Source: Blasia pusilla (Eukaryota; Marchantiophyta; Marchantiopsida; Blasiales). Taken from it: a stretch of DNA of 64,000 nt. The stretch is taken from positions 4,898,001 to 4,962,000 of the forward strand of contig CM114272.1 of assembly GCA_050084515.1 (NCBI GenBank), in the 5' to 3' direction. The position numbers and the translations under genes are program-made. How positions within the stretch are numbered: the first letter of the stretch is position 1; each line of letters starts with the position of its first letter. Below are positions 11,330 through 23,900 of the stretch, one piece after another. The notes below the pieces were generated by a model. It ran no database searches. It saw only the letters and a list, made by a program, of their open reading frames with translations, and was not told where the DNA came from.

Positions 11330-12985
11330 GTCCACATTCAATCGTCCGCCACTTCCTTTACTGCAAAGTCATAAAATTATTTAGTTTATGTTGAAAAAAT
11401 AACTCTTACGAGTCTACGATGACTTCAACCACATCACACGCTAGCCTTTCTTCAGAACCAAGAAACATCCTTTATCACTGAGGTATGCCTTGGAAAATGA
11501 GAACATTAGCACAATCTGGTCGTAAGTGAGTGGAATGTTCCTATCCGGGAAAGTTTCTTGTGGATTATTGTCCCACATATTGAATTCCGATGGGTCAATT
11601 GCAACCTCCTCTCCTCAGCTACCCCATTAACAGTCCATGGGTTGTGTCCCTTTAGGAGGAGCTTTCGTCCTAACATAGCTAGCTTCTTCATTGCAACCAT
11701 GGACTCCTCACTTAAGAATTTCTCAAGTTCATCTAGCAGAGAGGTTTGATGGAGAGGGATAGTGATCTTGCTCGTACTCTCCCTCTGCTTGCCTAAGGAT
11801 GATGGAGTGTATTCCACATTCCTTCCTCGTAGGATCCGAATGTCTCTTTCGCTTCTTGCGAGTTTGCTGCGTGGTGGTTGTGGTCTACAAGCGATTTGTA
11901 CACCACTTCCTTGACTGTCCTTCACGCCATGAGGAGCCTCATACTGCCTCTACCCCTTGGCCTTCGCTTTCAAGCCCACTTTGGACTTATCCTTGGCTAC
12001 AACCACCTTGGACGTCAAGTGAGAAGTCTCAATTGCTTGCCCCTCCGCATCACCTTCAAAATATTGCTCAATATTCAATACATTGGGGATGTCATCATCA
12101 CCAACAATGATTGTATCATAGAATGCTCATAAGATCTACTCGCTAAGCTCTTTTGGGTTGTTGAAGCCCAACCAAACAGGAAAATTCAACACTTCCCAGT
12201 TACTCATATTCTATGCCATCTCCAAGTTGTACATGGAGAATCTGTTTATATCTAGAGGAGAAGCTCATAATTTGCACGCGGCAGGATATTTGCTCCATGT
12301 ACATGCATTCATATTGGAGATAAGAAACATGTACACCATCCGATGAGTAGCTCGTTGCCGGGATGATTCTCCTGCTTGTTCCTGAAGATCTCTTTTCATT
12401 TTTGCAAAATCCCATTTTTTGGGATCGCCGATATCTTAGTTGAGATCAATTTTCATCACTTTGATCCGCGTGATTTCTGAGATCCCAGAAAGGACAAATA
12501 TGTGGACACAATCCAGAGACACCTTCTATCCTATTTGCCCATAAGGATCTTCATCCCTCTTCCGTTGGTGTTTAATAATCGCCTTCAACTCCTCGTAGAA
12601 ATCTTGGCCGAGTTTAGGGTTTAGTAGAGTGATGTAGTGCTACATCTTGCTCATTGTGTACTTTGTTGTTGCCAAACAAGGAGTCTGGATAAACTTGGCT
12701 CTATATGAAGCTCAAACCTAGTCCCTCCTCTCCACCTCCAATGTTGCTCTTCTTTTTGCTACCTCAATTTTAGACCAACACAAAATCGTGACAACTGCAT
12801 CTTGGGAGATGTATGTATTTGCCCAAGTCTTCTTCTTGATCTGTGCTCCTTTCGCGAGCATCTGATCCACCAAGTTGTCTCCTAGAAATCCTTTATTCTA
12901 TGTGGGATGCATTGTAAGCACCTTCTTAACTCTATTGCATTCCTAGATCCAATGATGGATAACGTTCCCTTCCGAGACAGATACT
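11330..12985 (-). pseudogene. ParB-like/DNA methyltransferase-like gene, copy 5 (exon C remnant)
   Basis: The minus strand reads through a strongly decayed exon C. Clear matches to copies 1 and 4 include YTPSSLGKQRESTS (for YSPSSLGRHRQTTT), TSLLDELEKF, KKLAMLGRKLLLKGH and WTVNGVAEE near 11590-11820. Near 12960-12985 the start of the exon (GTATCGGAGGG in copy 1) is still visible as a degraded match. Motif IV after VNGVAEE is disrupted. The fragment is bounded on both sides by old gypsy LTR sequence and has no palindrome arrays left. It is the most diverged copy, so the family and its amplification are old. Confidence 0.6.
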
Positions 12986-13770
12986 CTCTATCAAACAGAT
13001 TTCTTACAACTCAATGTTGATTATTCTAATGATGAAAGTGCTCTCCTGATCCACTCTTCACTCTACATACCCAATAAGAATTCTCAGACATATGCATCAC
13101 ACATCAGAATGAAGAAATGAGTTCTTTACTACTCCATAAAGAATGAGAAAACTTCAAAGTGTATACAAGTTTGAGAGGGTACTACTCCCTTGATCGGACC
13201 ATTTTTACACCATAAGGACTTCGTGAAAGAATGATGATGATAGTTACTTCATGCTCCTTAAATATCTTCCGAGGTAGTAGTAGGTCCAAAGATTTGAAGC
13301 ATCTCTTAGGAATCTAGTGTCTATTGAGAATTTGTAATTACCTTGATATACGGTTCTCTTATCTTTTCTTATGATCGCTATGAAACCGCTGGGCGTAACT
13401 GTCCTGACTTCCTATCTGGTCCAAAAAGTCACGCCTCTTCCGAGCCTAACTATTCTAATGGTCACCCGCATGCAATCACGTCGGGTTGTAGCTTCGCTTT
13501 GTTGCGAAGTCTGAACTTCTTCTTCTTCTTTTGAACGGAGCTCTCTCTTGGTGTGAAGACGAAGTACTGCATTCTTTGAGCTTGTTCCGAGTGCTTTGTT
13601 ATGCGCCGAAGAGCAAAGTACTTCTTCCTCTTCTTCTTCATCATGCTTTGTTCATAATCAGGCTCCCAGTTTTTAGACTTTGTTACGGCATTTCCCTCTC
13701 TTCGTTACCACAAATCATTGATTTTCCACTTCAATATTACTCGTTCTTCCAATACAAATATTAAAAGGTG
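12985..13770 (-). repeat. Gypsy LTR remnant, minus orientation
   Basis: The segment starts abruptly at CTCTATCAAACAGATTTC and follows the LTR order: TTGATTATTC, CACTCTTCACTC, the ACATCAGAATGA region, GAGAGGGTAC and the GGACTTCGTGA region. It lacks the first quarter of the LTR and its far end fades before a clear terminus. Confidence 0.6.
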
Positions 13771-14687
13771 TATGCTTATTAAAGAATGGCATCTCCTTGA
13801 AATGAATACTGCTAGACATCTCAGCCTAAACCCCTAAACGAACCCACCATAAACTTCCAAATATTCAAATAAGTTCGGACATCTTCATACTCACTCTAGA
13901 CGTGCCATTCGCGAAAACTACGTTCGGTCAACCACGTTCCCAGCAACCGTATAGTCCTATGACTCCAGTGACCGTATAGTGCGTCCTATTCGGAAATGTG
14001 TACAACTCAAGCATATTACAAGTTCTCTAGTTATGTGTTTCAATTTTTCCTAACTCACAATAGGTTGCTATGAGGCTTCGAGTTAGAAAATTGGTATTTT
14101 GTACTTCAAATTGCATGGTATCCAGTTTGTGCTCCTTGATTGAGGACTTGATGAGGCGTTTCTGAAAAGCCTGTTAATATGTGTAAGTAGCGACCTGCCC
14201 CGCTGAAATTGAATTCTCCGCAAAGAACAAATTTGCTTCAAACGGTTTTGACGTAACACTAAAACTATGGCCGCTTCACGATGCGCAGGCTCAGAGGTCC
14301 CGTAGTAGTGAGGGAAAGGGATACCAACCCAGCCAGGCCACGATCCATACTAGGGACAGACGGGAAACAATACCTTCGCCATTCTTTTTGAACGAAACCC
14401 GGTTTTTCGAAGGGCTGGAGATGCCAAGCTCTCGACGAACGGATGCCTCAGCAAGTCTTCAAACAAAATATAGTAGTATGAGGAGCTCACTTCCAAGCCT
14501 ATGGTTGCGGATTCGGAAGGTGAACATGTGAATTTCATTTCATCTTGAGAGATACTTCCGGAGTCATATATTCGAACATCTCATACATGCCGTACTCATG
14601 TGCGTGCGCCGTACCTAGTAATATTCGAATACTTGTTCCCGTGCTCAGCTGTTTTATTAACTCAAGCTAACGCGTCATTTGCAAGAA
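13771..14687. other. Intergenic sequence, no gene seen
   Basis: I see no long open frame, domain, palindrome array or LTR boundary here. The last 140 bp lie directly downstream of the dirigent-like gene and should hold its 3' UTR. Confidence 0.4.
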
Positions 14688-15284
14688 CTAATGCAATTCA
14701 GGTCCGTCGTCATTAATTTCCACCTCGCCGACCACTCTGTAAGCGTTTCCAACCCTCTCGTATCTCGCGGTACCGCGTGCTCCAGCAAGTCCTCCGCTTC
14801 CACCGACAACGGCAAGCTCCTGATTCCTCTGGTCCTCTCGGTTCTCCAAGTTCCACAGACCTTGGAGGTGAAGCTGAGCATTTCGTAATCTCCTGCCCTG
14901 GTCCAATCTGTCTCCCTGGTCGTTTATCTCCACATCCTCGAAGCGGATGCTGGAAACCTCGTGGACCTGGTTCTCGTTTGTGTAGAAGTAGAGACCGCTG
15001 ACGGTGGCCTGGTGCTCGGAGTTGCGATCCTCCCTCTGGGTTGCCCGGTTGGAGAACACAAAACCCCTGCCGATGTTTCTGTCTCTGCCGTTGTCCCTGC
15101 CGTCATTGGATCCGGGTCCGAATACCTCTAGCTCGTTGGAGTCCCGATCAGAATCTCCATTTGCCTCTTGCTGGTATATTTCGAACCGAATGGTCTGACT
15201 TTGAGATCTGTCGGCATGCACCAGGCACACACTGGCAAGCATCACGCAGCCGGCCAACATCAAGAGCATATTTCCGCGTGCCAT
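14688..15284 (-). CDS. Dirigent-like secreted protein, gene 1
   Basis: The chosen start at 15284 gives 198 residues beginning MARGNMLLMLAG. A hydrophobic stretch follows and ends near VHADRSQ, a typical secretory signal peptide; the frame stays open upstream to 15452 but that extension lacks such a signal. Dirigent features are GFVFSNRA, ATVSGLYFYT, LQGLWNLENREDQRNQEL and VVGGSGGLAGARGTARYERV, the last matching the family's conserved VVGGTGKFxxARG segment. Dirigent proteins are apoplastic beta-barrels that steer phenoxy-radical coupling in lignan or lignin-like pathways. An acidic/basic linker (SNDGRDNGRDRN) precedes the barrel. A near copy lies at 18374-19012. No intron is needed. Confidence 0.8.
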   Translation of the reverse strand: MARGNMLLMLAGCVMLASVCLVHADRSQSQTIRFEIYQQEANGDSDRDSNELEVFGPGSNDGRDNGRDRNIGRGFVFSNRATQREDRNSEHQATVSGLYFYTNENQVHEVSSIRFEDVEINDQGDRLDQGRRLRNAQLHLQGLWNLENREDQRNQELAVVGGSGGLAGARGTARYERVGNAYRVVGEVEINDDGPELH

Positions 15285-18200
15285 GGTCACAAATGCCAGC
15301 GTAATATTCTGCACATGGAGCCGATCAGTAAAGAGTAGTGATTCCAGTGCTTGGAATATCGTCATTAAAATCCATATCATACTTCCTGTAGATCTAATGC
15401 CATCAACTTTTTCACTAAACAGGAATACATAGTTCATCTCAGATCTAGTCATCTTAAAAAGGTACAGAACTTATAGAACACACATTCTCATCCATATTCT
15501 TTTGAGGTATTTCGTGATCCGAACATGGCCAACTGCGAAAACCGACACCCTAGGTAGAAACTTCTGGGTACCGTCACGGTTGGAATTTACCCACTTTGGA
15601 TCAGTATCGGCTTCAACCACCGAGAACAACAATGTCGAATCAGCTGAATAAAGAAATCATAGAAGATCCACCATGTATGCAGACATATACTCCGATCTAG
15701 TGAGGGTTCTCCTACGTAGAAGACAAGGTGGAGGAGAAGGACTTACAAGCTTAAAGTTGCCGATTGAGGTAGTTCTCGAAAGCTAAAATTGATCTGGTGA
15801 ATTGTATCTGAACTTCAGGGGTACTTATACAAATTTGTCTCATGCACAACACAGGGAACAAGTCGATGACGCGCGTGCCAGCCTGCTCATGAGAGCCGAA
15901 ACAAACAGCGCGAGAGATTCTAACGATTGGTGTCCCTGCTATCCAGTGAGCCAGATACATTGGTACGTCACGTATAGGACCCGAATTCATGCTAGAGAAA
16001 ATTGTAAACAGGTCTCAAAGGGTAAATTTTGATGGCTTGGTTTAATCTTAAAGCCCACCAACACGATGACAACATCCAGAATACTTGCATAAGGTGAAAT
16101 TCATGCCATATATTGTTCGTAAAGCTTTTACTCTACGTTACTATGCTGGATTCCCTAAACGGCCTGGAAAAGTTGGTATCCCAGCACATTGCAGTGAGTT
16201 TTCCGTGAGGGTGATGACGGAATTTAAACCGTAAAGAAGAATGTTGTTGAACGTCCGTGACTATCCATATCCTTCATAAAATAGTATCCTCTCGTTTAAT
16301 TTTTACAATCTAGTTTTACTTCGAAGGTTAAATAAGTAAGATGTTTCTTTGAATAGATAGCATTCTTGAAACTCATGTGAGTGAGACGTGAACTTTGTCT
16401 GAAGTCCGAGAGTGTATAAGTTCTCTGCCCCGAGACGTGTCATAAACGCTACTGCCATTTTGTATTGTAGGCAGCGGGTCTCCGTAGCGTTGCAGTGTGC
16501 CCACTTAGTAGTAGTCATAGCTCTCTTGTTGTTGCTGATATTGCTGTTGGTGAGTTTCGTCGTTTACGGGGGAATGCCCCCTTCTTCCTTTTCTGGTCGT
16601 GTTGTGGCCTTCAGGTTTTGACTCTTTGAGTCCCCTTCTTTTTTACTTCCGATGGGTTTTCCATCACTCGTTTTTATCGAAGTGCATCTTTGATGTTGGT
16701 CCGGATTGTGACACATAAGACGCTAAGTCCTCGGACGCGTGAGCGTCCGACCCACGTGAGCAGCATGAGTCGCCGTAATTACGGATACATTCATGTACGC
16801 TTCGTGGTTCTGGTTCAACACCTTCCATCCATCCTGCATCTTTACGCTCGAATGTGCATATTCTGGATCACTCAGCTGGACGAAGACGCTCTTGTACTAT
16901 ATCTGGCCACGATGTCGCAGCCAGATACAGATGGAAACCCGAGACGATGAGAGTGTTTATTGCTGTGATCGTATTCTTACGATGAGATATTCACGATAAG
17001 ATATCCACGTTTCAGCACCCTCGATCCAGATGTTCTCGATGGATAAAGGAGGACTATTTCCTTTTATTCCATAAAGATCATACCCTCTCGTTAAACTTCG
17101 GGAAAATTCCAGTGTGGGAAATTTGAGGATGCGGCGAGGCGCATGTTGGAGCTGGATATTAATACCCATTCAGGTGCCTTCTGGATTTGCATTAAATTTG
17201 TACCATTACTCAGGCTACCAAGTAACGAAATGTTAATTTACTGGAGCTAATATAAATCTACCTAGTAATATCCGAACACAAAGCATCCAAATTTTCTTGG
17301 TGCATGCTAGGGACAACTTGGTTTCTGGGTCCCATTCCAGTTTTCTGAAACGAAAACAACCTAGTTACTGGGACCCAGAAACAAAGTTGCAGAAAATCAA
17401 GAGGATGAGGAGCTTCCGCATTCCCCCTATGGGCTGGAAACGCTGGATAACTGCCCGAAATGCTGGGCTCAATCCGAACCAATTACCGTGGGCATCCAGT
17501 CTGAATAAATTTGTGGTACTTTTTCAAATTAATTAGCTTGATTCGCGCGCACTCAGCGGACCGAGACGGAGTGCCTAACCTTTTCTTGCATGGGCAAGTG
17601 TTTTCATGTATCAAAGCCGAGGGTTGCGACAGGGAGCTATGGATTAAAAATTGGGGCATAAAAAGCGGAGCCACGAACACTCATGGTTTCGGAGGAGCTG
17701 GAGGACAGATATCGGTAGTTTGAGACCCGACGGAGGTGGAACGGAGTTCGAAAGCTGGAATAGTCTGAACCACGACTCCACAACATTGCTGAGGGAATCC
17801 GTCCTGGTCGAAGAGCTAGAAGAAAAGCATGATGAGAACTCTTGCACCTTGTGTAATGATGAGATGAAACATTTGATCACTACCTGATCTCCAGAACATT
17901 TAAATGCAGCACCATCAGAATTTGGGGTTATATGGTGCTGTAAGAAAATTTTAGTTCACGCTTGGAAGCTTGGAAGTGTCTTCCTCTTCTCATATGGTTC
18001 TTCGCAACAACCACAAGTTGCTCTGTTGGACTCAGTTTAGCATAAGAATTAACGGATCCAGACATGATACCTCGTACTATCTATGGGACCACAAGAGCTT
18101 AACCTCACTTCAGATGATCCATTACATTCAGATGCTATAAGCCAACAAAAAGGAATTGAAGAAAAAAGAGATTCGTATTTATTCTGGTAAAACCAGCCAT

Positions 18201-18373
18201 AGGACGGTACTAGGGAATGCCATATAGTCTTGAAGAGAGACATTGCTCCTCAACACGAATCAAGTTCTACAAAACCCTTAGATGGGTTCACATGTTTCGG
18301 AATGATTCCTGGTAGGAAATCATCCGGTTACTAGCTTGGCGTCCACTCAAGCCGGAGCTGTCACTTGCAAACA
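15285..18373. other. Spacer between the two dirigent-like genes
   Basis: About 3.1 kb with no convincing gene. The first 200 bp form the 5' region of dirigent-like gene 1 and the last stretch before 18374 is the 3' region of gene 2. The only clear structure is the inverted repeat at 17314-17389. Short open frames around 16690-16950 and 17300-17890 show no recognisable domain. Confidence 0.4.
17314..17389. repeat. Inverted repeat with 21-bp arms
   Basis: Left arm 17314-17334 and right arm 17369-17389 are complementary at 20 of 21 positions (core TTTCTGGGTCCCA) with a 34-nt loop. It could be a short foldback element, a small-RNA hairpin or chance local duplication. Confidence 0.75.
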
Positions 18374-19012
18374 CTAGTGCAACTCAGATCCGTCGTCATT
18401 AATTTCCACCTCGCCGACCACTCTGTAAGCGTTTCCAACCCTCTCGTATCTCACGGTACCGCGTGCCCTAGCAAGTCCTCCGCTTCCACCCACAACGGAT
18501 AGCTCCTGGTTCCTCTGGTCCTCTCGGTTCTCCAAGTTCCACAGACCTTGGAGGTGAAGCTGTGCGTTTCGTAACCTCCTGCTCTGGTCAGATCTGTCTC
18601 CCTGGTCGTTGATTTCCACATCCTTGAACTGGATGCTAGAAACCTCGTGCACCTGGTTCTCGTTTGTGTAGAAGTAGAGACCGCTGACGGTCGCCTGGTG
18701 TTCGGAGTCGCGATCCTCTCTCTTGGTCGCCCTGTTGGAGAACACGAACCCCCTGCCGACGTCCCTGTCTCTGCCGCTGTCCCTGCCATCGTCTCTGTCT
18801 CTGCCGTTGTCCCTTCCGTCGTCCCTGTCGTCGTTCGATCCGGGTCCGAATACTTCGAGCTCGTTGGAATCGCGCTCAGAATCTCCATTTGCCTCTTGCT
18901 GTTATATCTCGAACCGAATGGTCTGGCTTTCGGATCTGTCGGCATACACCAGGCACACGCTGGCGAGCATCAAGCAGCCGGCAAAAATCAGGAGCATGTT
19001 TCCGCGTGCCAT
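18374..19012 (-). pseudogene. Dirigent-like gene 2 with an early stop
   Basis: The frame starting MARGNMLLIFAGCLMLAS at 19012 matches gene 1 through the signal peptide. TAA at 18902-18904 replaces the Tyr codon TAC, at codon 37, just after the signal peptide. The rest of the frame is intact to the same C-terminus (EINDDGSELH) and keeps VVGGSGGLARARGT. The linker is longer than in gene 1 because a DRDDGRDNGRD-type unit has expanded. Unless translation restarts, no secreted protein is made. The intact remainder suggests the stop is recent. Confidence 0.78.
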
Positions 19013-19750
19013 GACGACAAATCCCAGGGTACTATCCTGCGTAAGAAGCCAATCGGTAAGCATCACACATTCATATCAGTACTTTCGAATAGACATTATA
19101 CCAAATTATTGTCAGTCCGAAAAGGACCATTCATTCAGCAACACAGCTTGTTCGTCACCGAAAAACATTTTCCCCCCTAATTGCACTGCTCTAGACCAAC
19201 ATGCATGCTTGCTTGGTAGCTTCAACAGGTGAAGAGTAAGCAGACGATCAATTTGATAGGGGAGAGCTGGAAAATCTCCATTTCTTCGACATCCACTCGC
19301 TCCTTCATGAACATAGACCGACCACACTTCTCAATTGCAGCTTTTGCTCTAGCATCACACAGACACAGTGATTAGGGACGTGAAACCAATGAATTCGATT
19401 GTTCATTGCAGATTCTGTACCACTTTTCACTCACTCACTATAGGTAACAATAGAATACATAGGCCTCTACGTGCCTGCTGCTTCGAATCTCTCTTCGCGA
19501 CATGGAAGGAGTCATGAGAATCGCTTAAGAAAACGAGAGTTTCGAGTATACACTTTCTAGCCTTGTCCGTACTGCTGAAGATCAGACCTGTCAATGTTTT
19601 CCCAAAGCTTGCTGGACGAAAGTTAAAGAAAAAGGCACCTTCCTAGAGGATTCACCCTTCATTACCTCCGATTTCTTCGGTAAGAATCCACCTCCAATTT
19701 TCCTCCCGTAAGTTGCCCTAAAAAATGTCATCCACCAAAAAATAGCCCTC
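19013..19750. other. Upstream region of dirigent-like gene 2, no gene seen
   Basis: The first 70 bp resemble the region upstream of gene 1 (CATGACGACAAATCCCAG versus CATGGTCACAAATGCCAG). Beyond that I see no coding signal or repeat up to the dispersed repeat at 19751. Confidence 0.4.
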
Positions 19751-20037
19751 GACTATAGGCAATGTGAGGAAACTTAGGCTCATGGAAAAAGGTTTGTAGT
19801 GGTTTTACGGTGTTTATTTGTTTTTCGCCCCTTGGAAAAAAGAGGTTTCTTTAGGCTTGAATGTGGACTACTAGCTGCTCTCTTCTAAAGATTTCATGAA
19901 TTTGAAAGCAAACAAAAATTTTCAATATATCAAAATTTTTTGAAGTGAGTAGGCAGACTCTTTTTTTTAAGAGAGACTCTCCTCTCTTCCTCTCTTCCTC
20001 TCCTCTCTTCCTCTCTCCTGCCATAATACCAGCCCCC
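19751..20037 (+). repeat. Dispersed repeat of about 300-370 bp, copy II
   Basis: Starts GAGGAAACTTAGGCTCATGG and ends CCATAATACCAGCCCCC, matching copies I and III in the A/T-rich body and CT-rich tract. It is inverted relative to copy III (30618-30955), so the two bracket a 10.6-kb segment. It cuts off the ParB-MTase side of the divergent promoter region. Confidence 0.65.
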
Positions 20038-20040
20038 GAA

Positions 20041-20937
20041 CCGACTTTGGCAGCGGAAAGGTAACGTCAGCTGCTGCAAGGAAGAGCACATGAAATCGCG
20101 AAATGAAAATAGAAATGAGCGAAATCTCAGCCTTTTATAATTTTTGAGGTACTGAGTTGACTGTCGGGTTGTTGGGTCTTACCGACGGCGACGTGTCGGC
20201 CGTTATGGAACTTTGCACGTGGGAACCCGAGCAACCCGTCAAAGACCGACAGGTTGCACGCTTCCCTCGTCTTGGGGATACAAGGCAAGGTACCCAGGCA
20301 ACCTGTTCGAGACCAACGAATTGCATGCATCCCTCGTCCTCGGGTAACAAGGTGACAAAGCATACTCTCGAGGCAACCCGTTGACCTCTGACGGGTTACA
20401 AGGTCTACCCTAGTTTGGACACTTCCCACCATACGGCAAAACTGCCCTCACGGTTTGCACGGTTCATTGGACAAGAGAAATCGACGCGAGATCCCCCCGC
20501 AACTCAGTTATCTCGAAAAGGGAAAGCGAGGTGAGGTGCCTTTCCAACCCATCGCTATCCCCAACGGGTTGCCGTAGGAAATCCATGGGAGGTCTTGTGG
20601 ATTGCGACTCCAATCAGATAGATCACACAGGCAAGGGGTACCTTCTGACAACTGCGTTCAACCCAATGGACTGCGACGAGTTGTAAGTTGCACTCGGAAG
20701 ATGAAACTCCGTGGCTTTGCAACCCACGTGTCTGAATCCCAAAATTTGCAATCTGTTAGACTCTGACAGATTGCAACAGGATTGAATCCATTGCGTCAGA
20801 CAATCTCACCTACCAAACAACATCTTGTCAATCATATTGTGTTAGGAGGATAACGGTCACTATTCACTATAAATCAAGCATTCCCATTCTTATTGTTATT
20901 GTTATTCTCATTCTTCACCCGGTGGAATAATCTAGGA
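20041..20937. promoter_or_regulatory. Divergent promoter region, copy A (truncated on the left)
   Basis: Aligns with 40085-41104. On the MULE side TATAAAT lies at 20868-20874, 64 bp before the ATG at 20938. On the left a weaker TATA-like TTATAAT (20137-20143) sits where the ParB-MTase TATA box lies in the other copy. In between are diverged palindromes near 20230, 20295, 20372, 20546, 20670 and 20746. The one near 20746-20772 has both arms changed in step (GCAATCTGT with ACAGATTGC). Confidence 0.6.
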
Positions 20938-23900
20938 ATGGATAACTATGTAAAACTCAATTGTGGCAATCATTTAGCAGCCCTTCCTCAATCAGAAATA
21001 ATTCGACCAGAAGCTCGTGAGTCTTACATACCAGTGGATGAAAATTTCCTCTCAATGCGATTTCTTCTCCAAATTGGAACAATCTTTGTTTCCAAGGATG
21101 TTAGGGTGGAAAGTATGGAGGACGTTGTAGGTGAGATAGTCCAGCCAGTGATAGCAAACTGTAATTCTTCTATTTCCCAAGTAGAGAGTCCAAAATTTCC
21201 TAGTGCACCGAGCTCTACGTTTGCCACTCCCAGCTCACTAGATCCGCCATCGACTCCAACTTCACACGTTCGTATCAATGTTGTACTTCGTGAACACATT
21301 CCAGATGCCGTCAATCTCTGTGGATTTTTCGGACACCAACCGGGCCTTGTGTCTAGCTACTTGTTCCTCTTGCGAGTATCAGGCAATAGTTTGTTGTCGT
21401 CTCTACCCTTTAAAATATTCAAGCACACTCTTGTCAACGAGCTACCACCCACATACCATGGTAATTGCATTTTTGAGTTACCTCCACATGCTGGTCCTGT
21501 TCAAAAGAAAGATGGAGGACGCTTGAAGGGTATGGACAGATAGTCTAATTTTCATCGATGGTGGAGGCTTCAGCGGACTAGTGCTTCAATTCCACATGGT
21601 CCTTGGATTGTTTCTTGCCGCCAATGCCTTGGAGCCCTGGAGTGTAGAAATCCAGGCTGCCCATATGTAGAGCGCAATGGACGAGTCAATATGTCGCAAT
21701 TCGCCCTAAAGAATGCCGAAACTCCATATGAGGTCGGTGCGACCATACCGCCGAGAGGCTATGGATGTCCTCATTGTCACACGTCCCCTTTCTGCGTTGG
21801 AGTCTGTTCTACATACTTATTTTTCATTGTGCACAACTTCAATTCTACGTCGGAGTATACTAGGCTGGTAGTTCATGTTGGCTCCCACATTCATCCTGTT
21901 ACCGATGCAATTCAGAGACACATCAAGGAGGATGTGGCAAAGAAAGTGGTCGAGGTATATAGTATATAGAAACTCTCCGAGATCAAAGCGCGAAGTGATC
22001 AAGTTAACAACAACATCACAAATTTGTGAAAAACTGCTTGGAATCCCTGGTGTGTTACCCACAATTTTGTAATCTTGAAGAATATATCTTTTTATTCAAC
22101 GAAGACTCTTGTATATTATGATTTTGATTATGATTATTTATTATTATGAAGAAGAATAAGTGAATCACCAAGCTCCTAAGACAAGGCAGAGAGATGGAAG
22201 ATCAAGGATTTGCCTTAGAGGAGAATCAAAAGCTGTAACGAAGTATAAAGGATCAACGCGAAGCTCAGCGAAGCTTAACAAAGTCTAACGAAGCTCAACG
22301 AAGCTCTGTATACGAAGTAGTACTTCGCTCTTGAACGAAGAGCGAAGCACGAAGCACGAAGAGAATGAAGAACTTCGTCCTCCGGAAATTTAGCGCAAAT
22401 GGCTTCAAAGATGATTGTGATTGAACCGACACATAGTTAGAACAATTAGACTGGAAAGGCGCGACCCTTTGTATCAAATTGGTAGTTAAACAGTTTTTTG
22501 TCTTCATGGATTCATAGGGATCGTAGGAAAAGCTAAGAGAACCATAGATCTAGGTAGTTACAGATATTGAAGAGACATCAACTTCATCAAGAACGCTTCG
22601 GATCATAGAAACGATCCTACTCTCGAGAATATTTAAGAAACAGGACAGAAGCTATTATCATCATTCGCTCCTGAAGTCCTTATGCTGTAGGAATGGTCCA
22701 AGCAAGAGAGTTGTACCCTCTCAAGCTTGTATATACTTTGAAGTCTTCCCATTCTTGATGGAGTAGTAAAGCAATCATTCATTCATTCTGATGTGCGATG
22801 CTTATGTCTGAGTATTCTTTTTGGGTCTGCAGAGTGAAGAGTGAATCAGGCGAACCTTTCTCATCAATGGAATAATCAACATAGAGTTGTATGAAATTTG
22901 TTTGACAGAGAGTAACCTGCCAAGACGGATTAAGTTCCGAAAGTAGGAGAAGCCAACTTTATTCTTGAGATCTCTATGAGGTTCCGAGATGTCGAGAGAA
23001 CAAATTGCCTGAGCGTACTTTAAACTCCACTCGAGAGAATTGAAGAAGAAAACATAGGTACTAAAAAGGATCGGAAGATGTTATTGGAATACTACATTTG
23101 AATTACATAATCAATTACACGTTTACAACATAATCATCACTTTATACTCTCTTTTCATCCAACAATGATCCTCCTGGGGATAGAACTCTACAATTGACTC
23201 TAAATAAGAAACACTTAGACATTACAGGTGGGCAGGGCGAGATCATGGCTATTGAGGAGAAACAACTCTGGGAAAATCTTGCATTTCTCGCTGATCCTGA
23301 ATGCTTCCGGAATCTGCTGTGTCAAATACGGGTACTTGATGGAAAGACAGCCGAAATGGATGCCATCGCCAAAATCAAGGCCAATTCCAGATTTCCATTT
23401 ATTCAGAGATGGCAATTCATGGGCCACGGAGGTGAAGGATCTAGGGCTTATGTCTTCAAAATATCAACTACAGGGCCGTCGGGTTGCCTCGATCTTATAG
23501 ATCGAATGAGAGAACAAGAAGATCTCTACGGTAGCTAGGTAAGCTTTGATATTTGTTACCGAGTGCTGAATGGATGGTTGACCATGGGTGCTCACGTTTA
23601 CGACCATGTGGAGAAGAGACTCAAAACTATATTTATCTGTAAGGTTAAAGCAAAAGACGTTGGCAGTTTGAAGATGTGTTGGTTACTCTTATTGGAGGTG
23701 GTGAAGGAAAACAAAAGGCCACCTCCGGAAATTTATGGATTCATGGCGGACAATGCATAACCTGAGTGGATTGCTATGAGGGAAGTGTTCTGGGGTGAAG
23801 AGGTTCAACTAGAGAGGGAAAGGTCAGATGCTTTCCATTGGCAACAGTTTGTGACCCGGTACACCAAATCTTGCATTAAGGAGAATAAGAGGACAGAGCA

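Noticed and set aside
23520-23560. Intron donor GGTAAGC after the Trp/TAG codon in the transposase
   Set aside because: In copies B and C the frame continues through this point into conserved transposase sequence, so it is treated as coding.
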